A DNA stretch of 64,000 nt from Pseudomonas sp. Gutcm_11s (GCF_028649395.1 NZ_JAQSUW010000014.1:247131-311130), one strand, 5' to 3'. Shown: positions 28,457 through 38,559, counted from the first letter of the stretch. Numbers and translations are program-made. Notes: a model not told the origin generated them from the letters alone.

Positions 28457-29540
28457 GCGGCTCCACCTTCACGTATTTGCCGAGCAGGCCGATCTCCGGC
28501 TCTTCGCCCTTGTACAGCTGCCTGGCGTCGTCCGGCGGCAGGCTTTCGCCGTAGCACTCGTAGGTCGAGGCGCGCAGGCTGGCTAGCTGCGGGTCGGCGG
28601 CAAAGGCCTCGAGGGCGAAGATCTCCGCAGCGCTGGCCCCGCCAACGCGCCAGGACTGCTCCAGCACACCGCAACGCGAGCGGCCGCGGCTGTCGATGCC
28701 TTGCGCCACGTCGTAGTTGCGCCGCGAGGCGACCAGGCCGAAGGCCTGCACCGAGGCATGCTCGTAGAGTTGCGCGCGGGACACGGCCAGGCGAATCGTC
28801 TCGGGCATGTCCAGGCGCATGAGTTCGGCGTAGTCGCCGCGCACCAGGGTCAGATCGGAGCCGCCATAGACCTCCACGCCGGTGTTGTCGCGGGTCAGGC
28901 GCTGACTGCCGTAATAGCTGGCGAGCACGCCGGCGACCTGCACCTGGCCGACACTGTAGGTCACCACCTCGCTGAGGTTCTCCTCCAGCACCAGCCCCCA
29001 GGTGGCAACCTCGGCAGCCTCCTGCTCGGCCAGCGCGGCATCCAGTTCGGGAGCGTCACGGATCACCAGCTGACCGCGGCCGGCCTTGCCGCGCACGGGC
29101 TTGAGGCGCAATGGGCCATCTTTCAGCAGGCGTAGGCCGGCGCGGCGGGCGTCGTCGAGGTCGAATGCCGTGTAGCCGCCGAGAATCGCTCCGGCCACCT
29201 GTTCGGAGAATTGCCGCGACCAGCCCGGCGGCTGGCGCCTGGCGCCATCGATCAGCGGGTGGCTGATGGCCTTGGTCGACATGAATGGCTGGGCCACCGC
29301 ACCGCCGAAGAAGTCTTCGGCGCCGCCGATGCCCAGCTCTTGGCAGCGCTGCTGGCCGATCAGCGTCTCGCTCGGTAGCCAGTAGTAGGGGCCGTCGGTG
29401 TGTTGCTGCGCGTCATGTTCGCCGAGAAAGCTGCTGCCCAGCAGCGCGGCGAGCTTGCGCCCGAGTACCTGGTGCACGGCCAGCTCATGGCGGCTGACAT
29501 CGGTGGCCGGCAGCAGCAGTACGCCGGCGTGGGGGTTCAT
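28443..29540 (-). CDS. DUF3182 family protein, possibly ATP-grasp-like
   Basis: The 365-residue protein starts at 29540, where ATGA overlaps the upstream stop and GGGAGGAACG provides the ribosome-binding site. It resembles the DUF3182 family, which has no assigned function. The middle section (GPLRLKPVRGKAGRGQLVI, WGLVLEENL) looks like the phosphate- and nucleotide-binding parts of ATP-grasp ligases, though this is inference. Coupling with an alpha/beta hydrolase suggests a small ligase/hydrolase pathway. Confidence 0.7.
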   Translation of the reverse strand: MNPHAGVLLLPATDVSRHELAVHQVLGRKLAALLGSSFLGEHDAQQHTDGPYYWLPSETLIGQQRCQELGIGGAEDFFGGAVAQPFMSTKAISHPLIDGARRQPPGWSRQFSEQVAGAILGGYTAFDLDDARRAGLRLLKDGPLRLKPVRGKAGRGQLVIRDAPELDAALAEQEAAEVATWGLVLEENLSEVVTYSVGQVQVAGVLASYYGSQRLTRDNTGVEVYGGSDLTLVRGDYAELMRLDMPETIRLAVSRAQLYEHASVQAFGLVASRRNYDVAQGIDSRGRSRCGVLEQSWRVGGASAAEIFALEAFAADPQLASLRASTYECYGESLPPDDARQLYKGEEPEIGLLGKYVKVEPHVTA

Positions 29541-29965
29541 CGTTCCTCCCATGTGCCTCCGCCTTTTTCGCAGTCGTTCCTCGCCTGGGTGCGGTCGTTG
29601 AGGTTGTAGTAGTAGGTCACCACCTTGGCGTCATCCGGCACGTTGGGCTCGTTGGCCGGCGGGTTGGTGCTGGATGACTTGTGGTTGGCCAAGGTCTCCT
29701 GGGTGACGGCGGCGCGGCAGCTGGCCACATAGCCGGCATCGCACTTGGCGACTTTCTCCTGGCGGGTCCCCAGGGTTTCCTGGCTCTCGTTGCTGCACGA
29801 CCAGTTGATCGTGCCGGCAGGCATGCCGTGCAGTTCGTAGCAGCTCTCGGTCTCCACCGCTTCCACGCCAGGGCTGGCCGAACGGGTGAGGACGTGGCAA
29901 CCGTCGGCCAGGGCCAGCGGTGTGAGCAGGCTGCCGATCAGCAGTGCTGTGGCTTTGGTAATCAT
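29537..29965 (-). CDS. Secreted cysteine-containing protein of unknown function
   Basis: The 142-residue protein has a signal peptide (ALLIGSLLTPLALA) and six cysteines in the mature chain (C23, C42, C56, C75, C83, C131, approximate). These are probably paired in disulfides in the periplasm. A Pro/Asn/Ser-rich stretch (NHKSSSTNPPANEPNVPDD) precedes the C-terminus. I do not recognise the family. AAGGGAGG precedes the ATG. It is the first gene of the operon with DUF3182 and the hydrolase, overlapping by four bases. Confidence 0.6.
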   Translation of the reverse strand: MITKATALLIGSLLTPLALADGCHVLTRSASPGVEAVETESCYELHGMPAGTINWSCSNESQETLGTRQEKVAKCDAGYVASCRAAVTQETLANHKSSSTNPPANEPNVPDDAKVVTYYYNLNDRTQARNDCEKGGGTWEER

Positions 29966-29998
29966 CCGAAGCCTCCCTTGTCGTTTCTGGAACCTGCA

Positions 29999-30037
29999 GT
30001 TGTGAGCCGCCTGGCGCCGCCCGAGTTCAGCTTTTCT
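29999..30037 (-). promoter_or_regulatory. Candidate ECF-type promoter for the secreted protein/DUF3182/hydrolase operon
   Basis: On the minus strand, AGAAAAGCTGAAC is followed after 19 bases by TCACAAC. The two blocks are identical to those ahead of the DUF4142 gene. The GAAC-N19-TCACA pattern fits RpoE/AlgU-type promoters. The element lies 34-72 bases upstream of the ATG. Confidence 0.45.
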
Positions 30038-30043
30038 GCGACG

Positions 30044-30081
30044 AGAAAGGTTGAACTAAGCGCGGCCGCGCGGACCCTTAG
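30044..30081 (+). promoter_or_regulatory. Possible divergent promoter ahead of the DUF2513 gene and glgP
   Basis: AGAAAGGTTGAAC is a near-copy in the opposite orientation of the minus-strand AGAAAAGCTGAAC a few bases away. Together they form an imperfect palindrome with a six-base centre. A -10 is less clear (CCCTTAG after 18 bases). Confidence 0.3.
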
Positions 30082-30110
30082 CTGGTGATGCCTGAGGAGG
30101 GAACACAGCG

Positions 30111-30449
30111 ATGAAAAGAGACAAGCAACTGATCAGGGCGCTGCTGCTGGAGATCGAAAGCCGCGAGTACGGCCACTGCTTCGAGCCGGCGCCACTCGCC
30201 GAGCACGACCTCGAATCGGTCAAGTACCACCTGCACCTGCTGCACCAGGCCGGCCTCGTCGAGTGCGAGCTGGAACATTCCTGGGACGGCGAGCCGGTGC
30301 TGATCGCCCGCAGCCTGACGCTGCCGGGCCATGACCTGTTGGACAACCTGCGCGCCGCGGCGCAAGCCGAGGTGCCGGCGGAGCGGCAGCTACCCTTGCT
30401 CACCCAACTGGCCGACGCCGCACGAGAATCGCTGCGCCGCATCGCCTGA
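30111..30449 (+). CDS. DUF2513 family protein, winged-helix-like
   Basis: The 112-residue protein fits DUF2513. It starts MKRDKQLIRALLLEIE, with YHLHLLHQAGLVEC reading like a recognition-helix/wing element of a small winged-helix fold. DUF2513 proteins are often phage-linked, but there are no phage genes here. It starts after GAGGAGGGA and ends 10 bases before glgP, so it is co-transcribed with glgP and might regulate or accompany it. Function is otherwise unknown. Confidence 0.75.
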   Translation: MKRDKQLIRALLLEIESREYGHCFEPAPLAEHDLESVKYHLHLLHQAGLVECELEHSWDGEPVLIARSLTLPGHDLLDNLRAAAQAEVPAERQLPLLTQLADAARESLRRIA

Positions 30450-30459
30450 GGAGGTCGCT

Positions 30460-32898
<2,439 letters not shown>

Positions 32899-32904
32899 GG
32901 TGCG

Positions 32905-34014
32905 TCAGTCGGCCACGGTCAGGGGCAGGCGCAGCTCGACGCGGGCCAGTTCGCCCTGGTTGCCGAAGCTCACCTGGCCGCCGAAGCTCTCCGCCAGGGC
33001 CTGGACGATCGGCAGGCCGAGGCCCCAGCCCTTGGTGTCGCTGCGGCTGGAGATGAAGTAGGGCGTCGCCAGGTTGGCCAGCACCTCGTCGGGGAAGGTG
33101 CCGTGGTTGGTTACCAGCAGGCGAACGAAGCAATCATCCACGCTCTGCTCGATGCGGATCGGCTGGCCCGGCTGGCCGTGCTTGGCGGCGTTGCCGATCA
33201 GGTTGTCGAAGATGCGCAGGAACGCCGAGCGGTCCCACACCACCTGCGGGCTGGTTTCTTCCAGGTGCAGCTCCAGGGGGTTGTCGACCTGCAGCTGCAG
33301 GTTGGCCACCGCGTCGCGCAGCAGCGCGCCGAGGTCGATGTGCTCGCTGAGCAGCTTAATGCCGCCGCCGACGCTGACGTGGGAGATGTCCAGCAGGTTG
33401 CTGACCATCTCGTCGATGCGTTGCAGGTTGTCCTGCAGCACGGTGAGCAGCTCCTCGGTGCGCCGCGCCGGGTTGCGCTGCATCAGCCCGGTGGCCATCA
33501 CCGCGGCGGACAGCGGCGAGCGCAGGTCATGGCTGAAGGAGCGCATGAAGCGCTCGAGCATGATCTTTTCCTTGCTCAGCTGCTCGTTGCGCGCCTCGGC
33601 CCAGTTGCGCTGGCGCTCGACCCGCTCCAGGCGGGTGTTGCTCTTCATCAGGCTGGTGATGGTGGCCAGCACTTCTTCCGGGTTGATCGGGTGCGTCAGG
33701 TAGGCGCGGGCGCCGGTGTTCAGCCCGGTAGCCTTGTCCTGGCCGCTGACGAAGGTGGCCGAGATGTTGATGATCGCCGGCAGCCGGGCGGGGCCCAGGC
33801 GCTGCTCGGCCTTCTGGATCAGCTCGAAGCCGGTCATGTCCGGCAGGTTGATGTCGAGGATCACCAGGTCGACACCTTCGAGCATCAGCTCCAGGCCCTC
33901 GCCGCCGGTGGCGGCTTCGATCACCTGGAAGTTCGCGTCGCCGGCGAGGATTTTGCGCAGCACATAGCGGTTGGCTTCCATGTCGTCGACGATGAGGATT
34001 CGTCTAGTGCGCAT
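32905..34014 (-). CDS. Response regulator/histidine kinase hybrid (REC-HisKA-HATPase), last gene of stressosome operon
   Basis: The 369-residue protein has an N-terminal receiver (1-122, acceptor D54), a coiled linker, HisKA (H162 in RSFSHDLRSPLSA) and HATPase (FDNLIGNAAKHG; GWGLGLPIVQ). There is no DNA-binding or GGDEF output. The receiver has His108 (LTHPI) where nearly all receivers have the signalling Lys. The start overlaps the upstream kinase by 11 bases. Placement of the receiver first suggests it is a kinase controlled by phosphorylation from the preceding hybrid kinase. Confidence 0.88.
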   Translation of the reverse strand: MRTRRILIVDDMEANRYVLRKILAGDANFQVIEAATGGEGLELMLEGVDLVILDINLPDMTGFELIQKAEQRLGPARLPAIINISATFVSGQDKATGLNTGARAYLTHPINPEEVLATITSLMKSNTRLERVERQRNWAEARNEQLSKEKIMLERFMRSFSHDLRSPLSAAVMATGLMQRNPARRTEELLTVLQDNLQRIDEMVSNLLDISHVSVGGGIKLLSEHIDLGALLRDAVANLQLQVDNPLELHLEETSPQVVWDRSAFLRIFDNLIGNAAKHGQPGQPIRIEQSVDDCFVRLLVTNHGTFPDEVLANLATPYFISSRSDTKGWGLGLPIVQALAESFGGQVSFGNQGELARVELRLPLTVAD

Positions 34015-35764
34015 CGCGTTGCTCCTCCGTCAGGCGGCGCACGTGGTGCAGGACCTGCGCCGGATAGTCGGGGTGGGACTTGTGCAGGATGGCCCGGCAT
34101 TGCCGGCCCAGGCGGTCCAGGGCCGCGTCATCGAGCGGCTTGGCGGTGTTGATCAGCACCCGCGCATGCATGCTCCAGTCCATGCTCTCGAGCAGGTCCT
34201 GGCCGTCGATGTCCGGCAGGTCCAGGTCGAGGAAGATGATGTCCGGGCGCACCGCATGCAGCTTGTCGATGCTCGATGCCGCAGTGACGGCCTCGATGAT
34301 GACCGGGAGGTAGGGCTGCAGCAGGCGCGTCAGCAGGTAGCGATCGGCCTCGCTGTCGTCGATCACCAGCACGTTGATGCCGCTGAGGTCCAGTTCCCGC
34401 TGCTCGCCGCTCGGGTTGCCGTGGCGCCGGTCGACGCGCAGGAGGAAGCGGCTGCCCTTGCCCACGTCGCTGTTCAGCGAGATGTCGCCGTGCAGCAGGG
34501 TCGCCAGGCGTTTCGCCAGCGGCAAGCCCAGGCCGGTGCCTTGCACCTGCTGCTCGGGGTTGCGTACGCGCAGGAATTCCTCGAACACCTTGTCGTGGTT
34601 CGCCGGGGCGATGCCAACGCCAGTGTCCTCGACCAGGAACTCGATGCTGTGCTCGTCCGGCAGGTAGGTGCGCACGCAGACCTTGCCGGAGGGGGTGTAT
34701 TTGAAGGCATTGCCGATCAGGTTGCGCAGGATCTGGAACAGCCGGTGGCGGTCGGTCTCCAGCTCCACGTCCTGGCTGGCTCCGACTATCTCCCAGGACA
34801 GCTGCGGGAAGCGCTGGGAGAGGGCGCCGACGAACTGGCGCAGTTGCTCGATGAAGTCGGCGAGGGTGAAGCGCACGGGAACGATCTCGATACGCCCGGA
34901 ATCGGCCTCGGAGATGTCGAGCAGCTCGTTGACCAGCTCCGACAGCTCGGCAGCGGCGTCGCTGATGAACGACACCTGCTTGTGCTGCTCGGTGTTGAGC
35001 GGGCCGTCGATGCCCTTGAGCAGCAGCTTGCTGATGTTCTCGACGATGTTGATCGGCGTGCGGATCTCGTGGGTCATGTTGGCGAAGAAGCGGCTTTTCG
35101 ACTCACTGGCGTGGCGCACTTCCTCGGTGGCCTTCTCCAGCTCGGAATACAGCGCCACCACGCCCTTGTTGGTGTTTTCCAGCTCCTGGTTGGTGGCTTC
35201 CAGCTCGACCTGCTTGTTCTGCAGCTCGGCGGCGGTCAGCAGCAGCTCGGTGCCGCGCACGCGCAGCTCGATGAAGGGGTCTGCCGCGCCTTCGCCCTGC
35301 AACTGGTCGCGGATGGCGTTGATCTGCTTCGGCAGGGGGAACGGGCGGGGCGGGGATATCTGCTTGCGCGCACGGATGCGCGTGCCCTTGGCCGAGGTGC
35401 GGATGTCGAAGTCGTCCATCAGCCGCTGGGCACCGAGCAGGCCGACGCCCATGCCGGTGGGCGAGATATAGCTGCCGTCGAGGATCTGGTCGATCGCGCC
35501 GATGCCGGGACCACTGTCGATGGCCTCGAAGCTCAGGCCCGAGAGCTGGCCGGCCGCGTTTTCCGCGAGGTCGAAATGGAAGGCGCCTTCGCCGGCGTAC
35601 TGGTAGACGTTGCGCGCCAGCTCCGAGACCGCGGTGGCGAAGCGGATCTGCTCGAGCTGCGACAGTTCGAGCCAGCCGGCGATGCGCTTGGCGCTCTGCC
35701 GGCAGGTGACCACATCGGTTTCCTCGCGGATGTGGATGGTGGCGATACGTCGAGCACTATGCAT
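34004..35764 (-). CDS. RsbT-like ATPase fused to a hybrid histidine kinase (HATPase-HisKA-HATPase-REC)
   Basis: The 586-residue protein starts with an RsbT/RsbW-type GHKL ATPase domain (about 1-135; SELARNVYQYAG, IDSGPGIG, GMGVGLLGAQRL). A long coiled coil (about 165-225), HisKA (H232 in FFANMTHEIRTPIN), HATPase (NLIGNAFKYTP; GTGLGLPLAKRL) and a receiver (about 463-586, acceptor D513) follow. The N-terminal ATPase could bind stressosome STAS proteins as RsbT does. This would couple stressosome state to a phosphorelay. It overlaps both neighbours by 8-11 bases. Confidence 0.9.
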   Translation of the reverse strand: MHSARRIATIHIREETDVVTCRQSAKRIAGWLELSQLEQIRFATAVSELARNVYQYAGEGAFHFDLAENAAGQLSGLSFEAIDSGPGIGAIDQILDGSYISPTGMGVGLLGAQRLMDDFDIRTSAKGTRIRARKQISPPRPFPLPKQINAIRDQLQGEGAADPFIELRVRGTELLLTAAELQNKQVELEATNQELENTNKGVVALYSELEKATEEVRHASESKSRFFANMTHEIRTPINIVENISKLLLKGIDGPLNTEQHKQVSFISDAAAELSELVNELLDISEADSGRIEIVPVRFTLADFIEQLRQFVGALSQRFPQLSWEIVGASQDVELETDRHRLFQILRNLIGNAFKYTPSGKVCVRTYLPDEHSIEFLVEDTGVGIAPANHDKVFEEFLRVRNPEQQVQGTGLGLPLAKRLATLLHGDISLNSDVGKGSRFLLRVDRRHGNPSGEQRELDLSGINVLVIDDSEADRYLLTRLLQPYLPVIIEAVTAASSIDKLHAVRPDIIFLDLDLPDIDGQDLLESMDWSMHARVLINTAKPLDDAALDRLGRQCRAILHKSHPDYPAQVLHHVRRLTEEQRDAH

Positions 35765-36734
35765 GTTTCATCACTACCACCGTCGCGTCGTCGTTGTGGC
35801 GCCTGAAGTCGCGGTGAATCACCGCTGCGATCACCGCCGGGTGCCGCCCGGCCAGGCCCGGATAGGTCGCCAGGTCGTAGCGGGTGCTGATGCCGTCCGA
35901 GGCCAGGATCATCGTGGTGCTCGGTGACCACGGATAGCTGAAGCTCTGGATGCGCCCGATCCGGTATCCCACCGTGCCGTTGCCGGACACCATGCTGCGG
36001 CTGCGACCGTCGTGCAGAACGCCGGCGATGTTGCCCATGCCGCAGAAGCGCACCTGGGCCTGTTCCGGCAGCACTTCGGCCAGCGCCAGGGCACCGCCCC
36101 GGGTCGACGTCAGCGCGCGGTGCAGGCGTTCGAGCAGGTTTTCCAGCGGTAGGTTCAGGTCATATTCGAGAAACAGCTCGCGTGCCTTGCTGCTGGCGGC
36201 GTGCGCGGCGTGGCCGTGGCCCAGGCCATCGCAGACCAGCACGCGGTTGCCGTTGATCGCCCAGGCGTCGCCAGCGAGCTCTTCGCCGGGGTAGGGCGTA
36301 CAGATACCGGCGGAAATCAGCTGCCCCGGCGTGGCCGGGCGTAGCTGGAACTGGGCGAGTACCAACGTGCCCTGGCCTGGTTGCGAGTAGATGTCGAACT
36401 GGTCGGACAGGCGACTGATGGCCCCCAGGCCGGCACCCATGGTGCCGGAGGTGGAGTAGCTGTCGGCGAGGCAGCGGGCTACATCGGTCATGCCCGGGCC
36501 GCGATCCACCGCCAGCAGTTGCATACGCTCGTCGTCCTGGTAGTAGAGGAACTCGCCACCCTTGGCGTGCAGCACCAGGTTGCGCGCCATTTCCTGCACC
36601 ACCACGGTTATGCGTCCGATCAGCGCCTCATCCTTGCTCACCTGGCCGAGGTGGCGGACCACCAGCCGGCGCACCGCATCGGCGTGCGCCTCGTGAGTGA
36701 CGGCATGGGCGAACTGCGTGACCTGCCCGATCAT
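35757..36734 (-). CDS. RsbT-like ATPase fused to SpoIIE/PP2C phosphatase
   Basis: The 325-residue protein starts at 36734, where ATGA overlaps the rsbT stop. A GTG 12 bases upstream is less likely. Residues about 1-135 form a GHKL ATPase domain (VVQEMARNLVLHA; DRGPGM; GAGLGAISRLSDQFD). Residues about 140-325 form a SpoIIE/RsbX-type phosphatase with metal-binding aspartates in VCDGLGHG, ASDGIST and NDDATVVV. In stressosomes such phosphatases (RsbX) strip phosphates from RsbR and RsbS to reset the complex. The fused ATPase domain is extra compared with Bacillus RsbX. Confidence 0.87.
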   Translation of the reverse strand: MIGQVTQFAHAVTHEAHADAVRRLVVRHLGQVSKDEALIGRITVVVQEMARNLVLHAKGGEFLYYQDDERMQLLAVDRGPGMTDVARCLADSYSTSGTMGAGLGAISRLSDQFDIYSQPGQGTLVLAQFQLRPATPGQLISAGICTPYPGEELAGDAWAINGNRVLVCDGLGHGHAAHAASSKARELFLEYDLNLPLENLLERLHRALTSTRGGALALAEVLPEQAQVRFCGMGNIAGVLHDGRSRSMVSGNGTVGYRIGRIQSFSYPWSPSTTMILASDGISTRYDLATYPGLAGRHPAVIAAVIHRDFRRHNDDATVVVMKHA

Positions 36735-37129
36735 TTCCACTTCCACAACTCCACCGTCGTTCCAGTACCAACCTGGCTGCGCAGCACGAACTCATCCACC
36801 AGCCGCCGTGAGCCGCTGAGGCCCAGGCCCAGGCCGCTGCCCGAGGTATAGCCGTCGACCAGCGCCCGCTCGATGTCGACGATGCCTGGTCCCTGGTCGG
36901 TGATAACCAGGCGCAGCGCCGCACGGCCGTCGCGGGTGGTCGACTCGATCAGACATTCGCCACCACCGCCGTAGATCAGCGCGTTCCGCGCAATTTCACT
37001 GGCCGCTGTGACGATCTTGGTCTGCGAGACCAGGCCCAGACGGGCTTCTTCGGCGGCTTTGCGGACCTTCTGGCGGATGACGACGATGTCAGTTTCCTGT
37101 TTCAGCGGGAGCGTCTGTGTCGTCGTCAT
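36731..37129 (-). CDS. rsbT: RsbT serine/threonine kinase of the stressosome
   Basis: The 132-residue protein is a single GHKL ATPase domain. Its motifs include ASEIARNALIYGGGG (N-box), DQGPGI (G1) and GLGLGLSGSRRLVDEF (G2), the RsbT signature. RsbT phosphorylates STAS residues of RsbR and RsbS and, when released, activates the downstream partner. The gene starts inside the rsbS coding region behind GGGGAG and ends in the next start (ATGA). The neighbouring rsbS and rsbR make the assignment firm. Confidence 0.9.
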   Translation of the reverse strand: MTTTQTLPLKQETDIVVIRQKVRKAAEEARLGLVSQTKIVTAASEIARNALIYGGGGECLIESTTRDGRAALRLVITDQGPGIVDIERALVDGYTSGSGLGLGLSGSRRLVDEFVLRSQVGTGTTVELWKWK

Positions 37130-37514
37130 GCTCTTGCTCCCCGGCGATACCGTCCTCGCTCACGCTGTTTTCGAGCCAGCGCATGCCTTTTTCGATGTTG
37201 AGTGCGGTGGCGATGCCGTCGAGCGACAGCCCCAGCTCGACCAGGGTGATGGCTACCGCCGGCTGCATGCCGACGACAATCACCTTGGCATCGAGAATCC
37301 GCGAGACGTTGGCGATATGGGACAGCATGCGGCCGATGAAGGAGTCGACGATCTCCAGCGAGGAGATGTCGATCAGCACGCCCTTGGCGCGGTGCCGCAC
37401 GATCTGTTCGGTGAGGTCCTCCTGCAGGTCCATGGCCAGCTGGTCGTGCATGTCTACCTGGATGCTGAGCAGCAGGTACTTGCCCATCTTGAGAATCGGA
37501 ATGCGATCTACCAT
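37089..37514 (-). CDS. rsbS: RsbS stressosome STAS scaffold protein
   Basis: The 141-residue protein is a STAS domain carrying LIDISSLEIVDSFIGRM. The serine at about position 58 aligns with the phosphorylated S59 of Bacillus RsbS. The VVGMQPAVAITLVELG stretch is also typical. The last ~25 residues are an acidic tail (EQEHDDDTDAPAE) not found in the minimal protein. RsbS and RsbR form the stressosome core that sequesters RsbT. A GAGGGAAG ribosome-binding site precedes the ATG. It overlaps rsbT by 41 bases. Confidence 0.92.
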   Translation of the reverse strand: MVDRIPILKMGKYLLLSIQVDMHDQLAMDLQEDLTEQIVRHRAKGVLIDISSLEIVDSFIGRMLSHIANVSRILDAKVIVVGMQPAVAITLVELGLSLDGIATALNIEKGMRWLENSVSEDGIAGEQEHDDDTDAPAETGN

Positions 37515-37524
37515 GGCACTTCCC

Positions 37525-38370
37525 TCAGCGAGCCTTTTCGCTACGAACCAGGCGGATATCCAGCTCCTTGAGGGCCAGCTTGAAGGCGTCGGCCAGGGAG
37601 GCCTTGGTCACCACGTCGCCCAGTTCCACGCCGAGGTGGACGATGGTGGCGGCGATCTGCGGGCGGATGCCGCTGATGATGCACTTGGCGCCCATCAGCT
37701 TGGCTGCGGTGATGGTCTTGAGCAGATGCTGGGCGACCATGGTGTCCACGGTCGGCACGCCGGTGATGTCGATGATGGCGATGTCGGACTCGGTCTCGAC
37801 GATCTTCTCCAGCAGCGCCTCCATGACGATTTGCGTGCGGTTGCTGTCCAGCGCGCCGATCAGCGGCACGGCCAGTACCTGGTCCCACAGCTGTACCACC
37901 GGGGTGGACAGTTCCAGCAGGCTCTCCTGCTGCTCGCGGATGACCATTTCGCGGCCGGCCATGAAGTACTCGACGCTGAACAGGCCGAGCTTGTCGATCA
38001 GCTTGCTGAACAGCCAGACCAGTTCGATGGCGTTGCTGTCCTGCTGCTGGATCAGGTCGAACAGCGGCTCCTTGAGGGAGAACACGAAGGTGGCGGTCTC
38101 GGACGGGGAGAAGCCCTGGCGGGCCTGGGTCACCGAGAGCCTTTCGAGCTGCGCCTTGAGCGGCTTCCAGGCGGCGGAATTGATGTCATCCGAGCCTTGG
38201 GCCAGGGCGATGGTCACCGCCTTGAGCAGCTCGCGGGAGTTGTCCTGCACCGTGCGGTCGTCGACCAGATCCATGCGGATGCCAGCGGCGCGCTGGGCCG
38301 CCATCCACTTTTCCAGCAGGGGTTCTTCGTTCTGTTTGAGAAGCTCGGCTAGCTGAGATACGGCGGACAT
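37525..38370 (-). CDS. rsbR: RsbR-family stressosome sensor (RsbRD-type N-terminal domain plus STAS)
   Basis: The 281-residue protein starts at 38370 behind AAGGAAA. The longer in-frame reading upstream has no ribosome-binding site. Residues about 5-150 form an all-helical sensory domain resembling the RsbRD_N type. Residues about 155-275 are a STAS domain with DITGVPTVDT and SGIRPQIAAT. T210 and T242 correspond to the phosphorylated T171 and T205 of Bacillus RsbRA. It is the first gene of the stressosome operon. The input signal is unknown. Confidence 0.9.
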   Translation of the reverse strand: MSAVSQLAELLKQNEEPLLEKWMAAQRAAGIRMDLVDDRTVQDNSRELLKAVTIALAQGSDDINSAAWKPLKAQLERLSVTQARQGFSPSETATFVFSLKEPLFDLIQQQDSNAIELVWLFSKLIDKLGLFSVEYFMAGREMVIREQQESLLELSTPVVQLWDQVLAVPLIGALDSNRTQIVMEALLEKIVETESDIAIIDITGVPTVDTMVAQHLLKTITAAKLMGAKCIISGIRPQIAATIVHLGVELGDVVTKASLADAFKLALKELDIRLVRSEKAR

Positions 38371-38559
38371 CGCTGATTTCCTTTCATGCGGGAGAAGGGG
38401 TGACACTAGCTCCTGATGCAGCAGTGTCGAATGACATGAGGTATGCAATGACAGTGCGAAAGCCGACCATAACAGCGCAGGGTCGGTCTTATCGGACTTT
38501 TTACCTAAAAACGACCAGGCGGATTACGGTGCCATGGACGTGCGCTGACGCTGGGGGGC
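38371..38559. other. Intergenic region upstream of rsbR
   Basis: This 189-base gap must hold the rsbR operon promoter and the end of the gene at 38560. A short hairpin (CCGACC at 38463 with GGTCGG at 38481) is visible. No GAAC-type ECF box, sigma-54 box or strong terminator was found. Confidence 0.4.

Noticed and set aside
33971-35806. 611-codon plus-strand open frame across the stressosome kinases
   Set aside because: It is antisense to two intact kinase genes with full motifs. The frame is a composition artefact.
32905-38370. Recent horizontal transfer of the stressosome operon
   Set aside because: No integrase, direct repeats or tRNA site flank it, and base composition looks like that of its neighbours. 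Transfer cannot be argued from this window.
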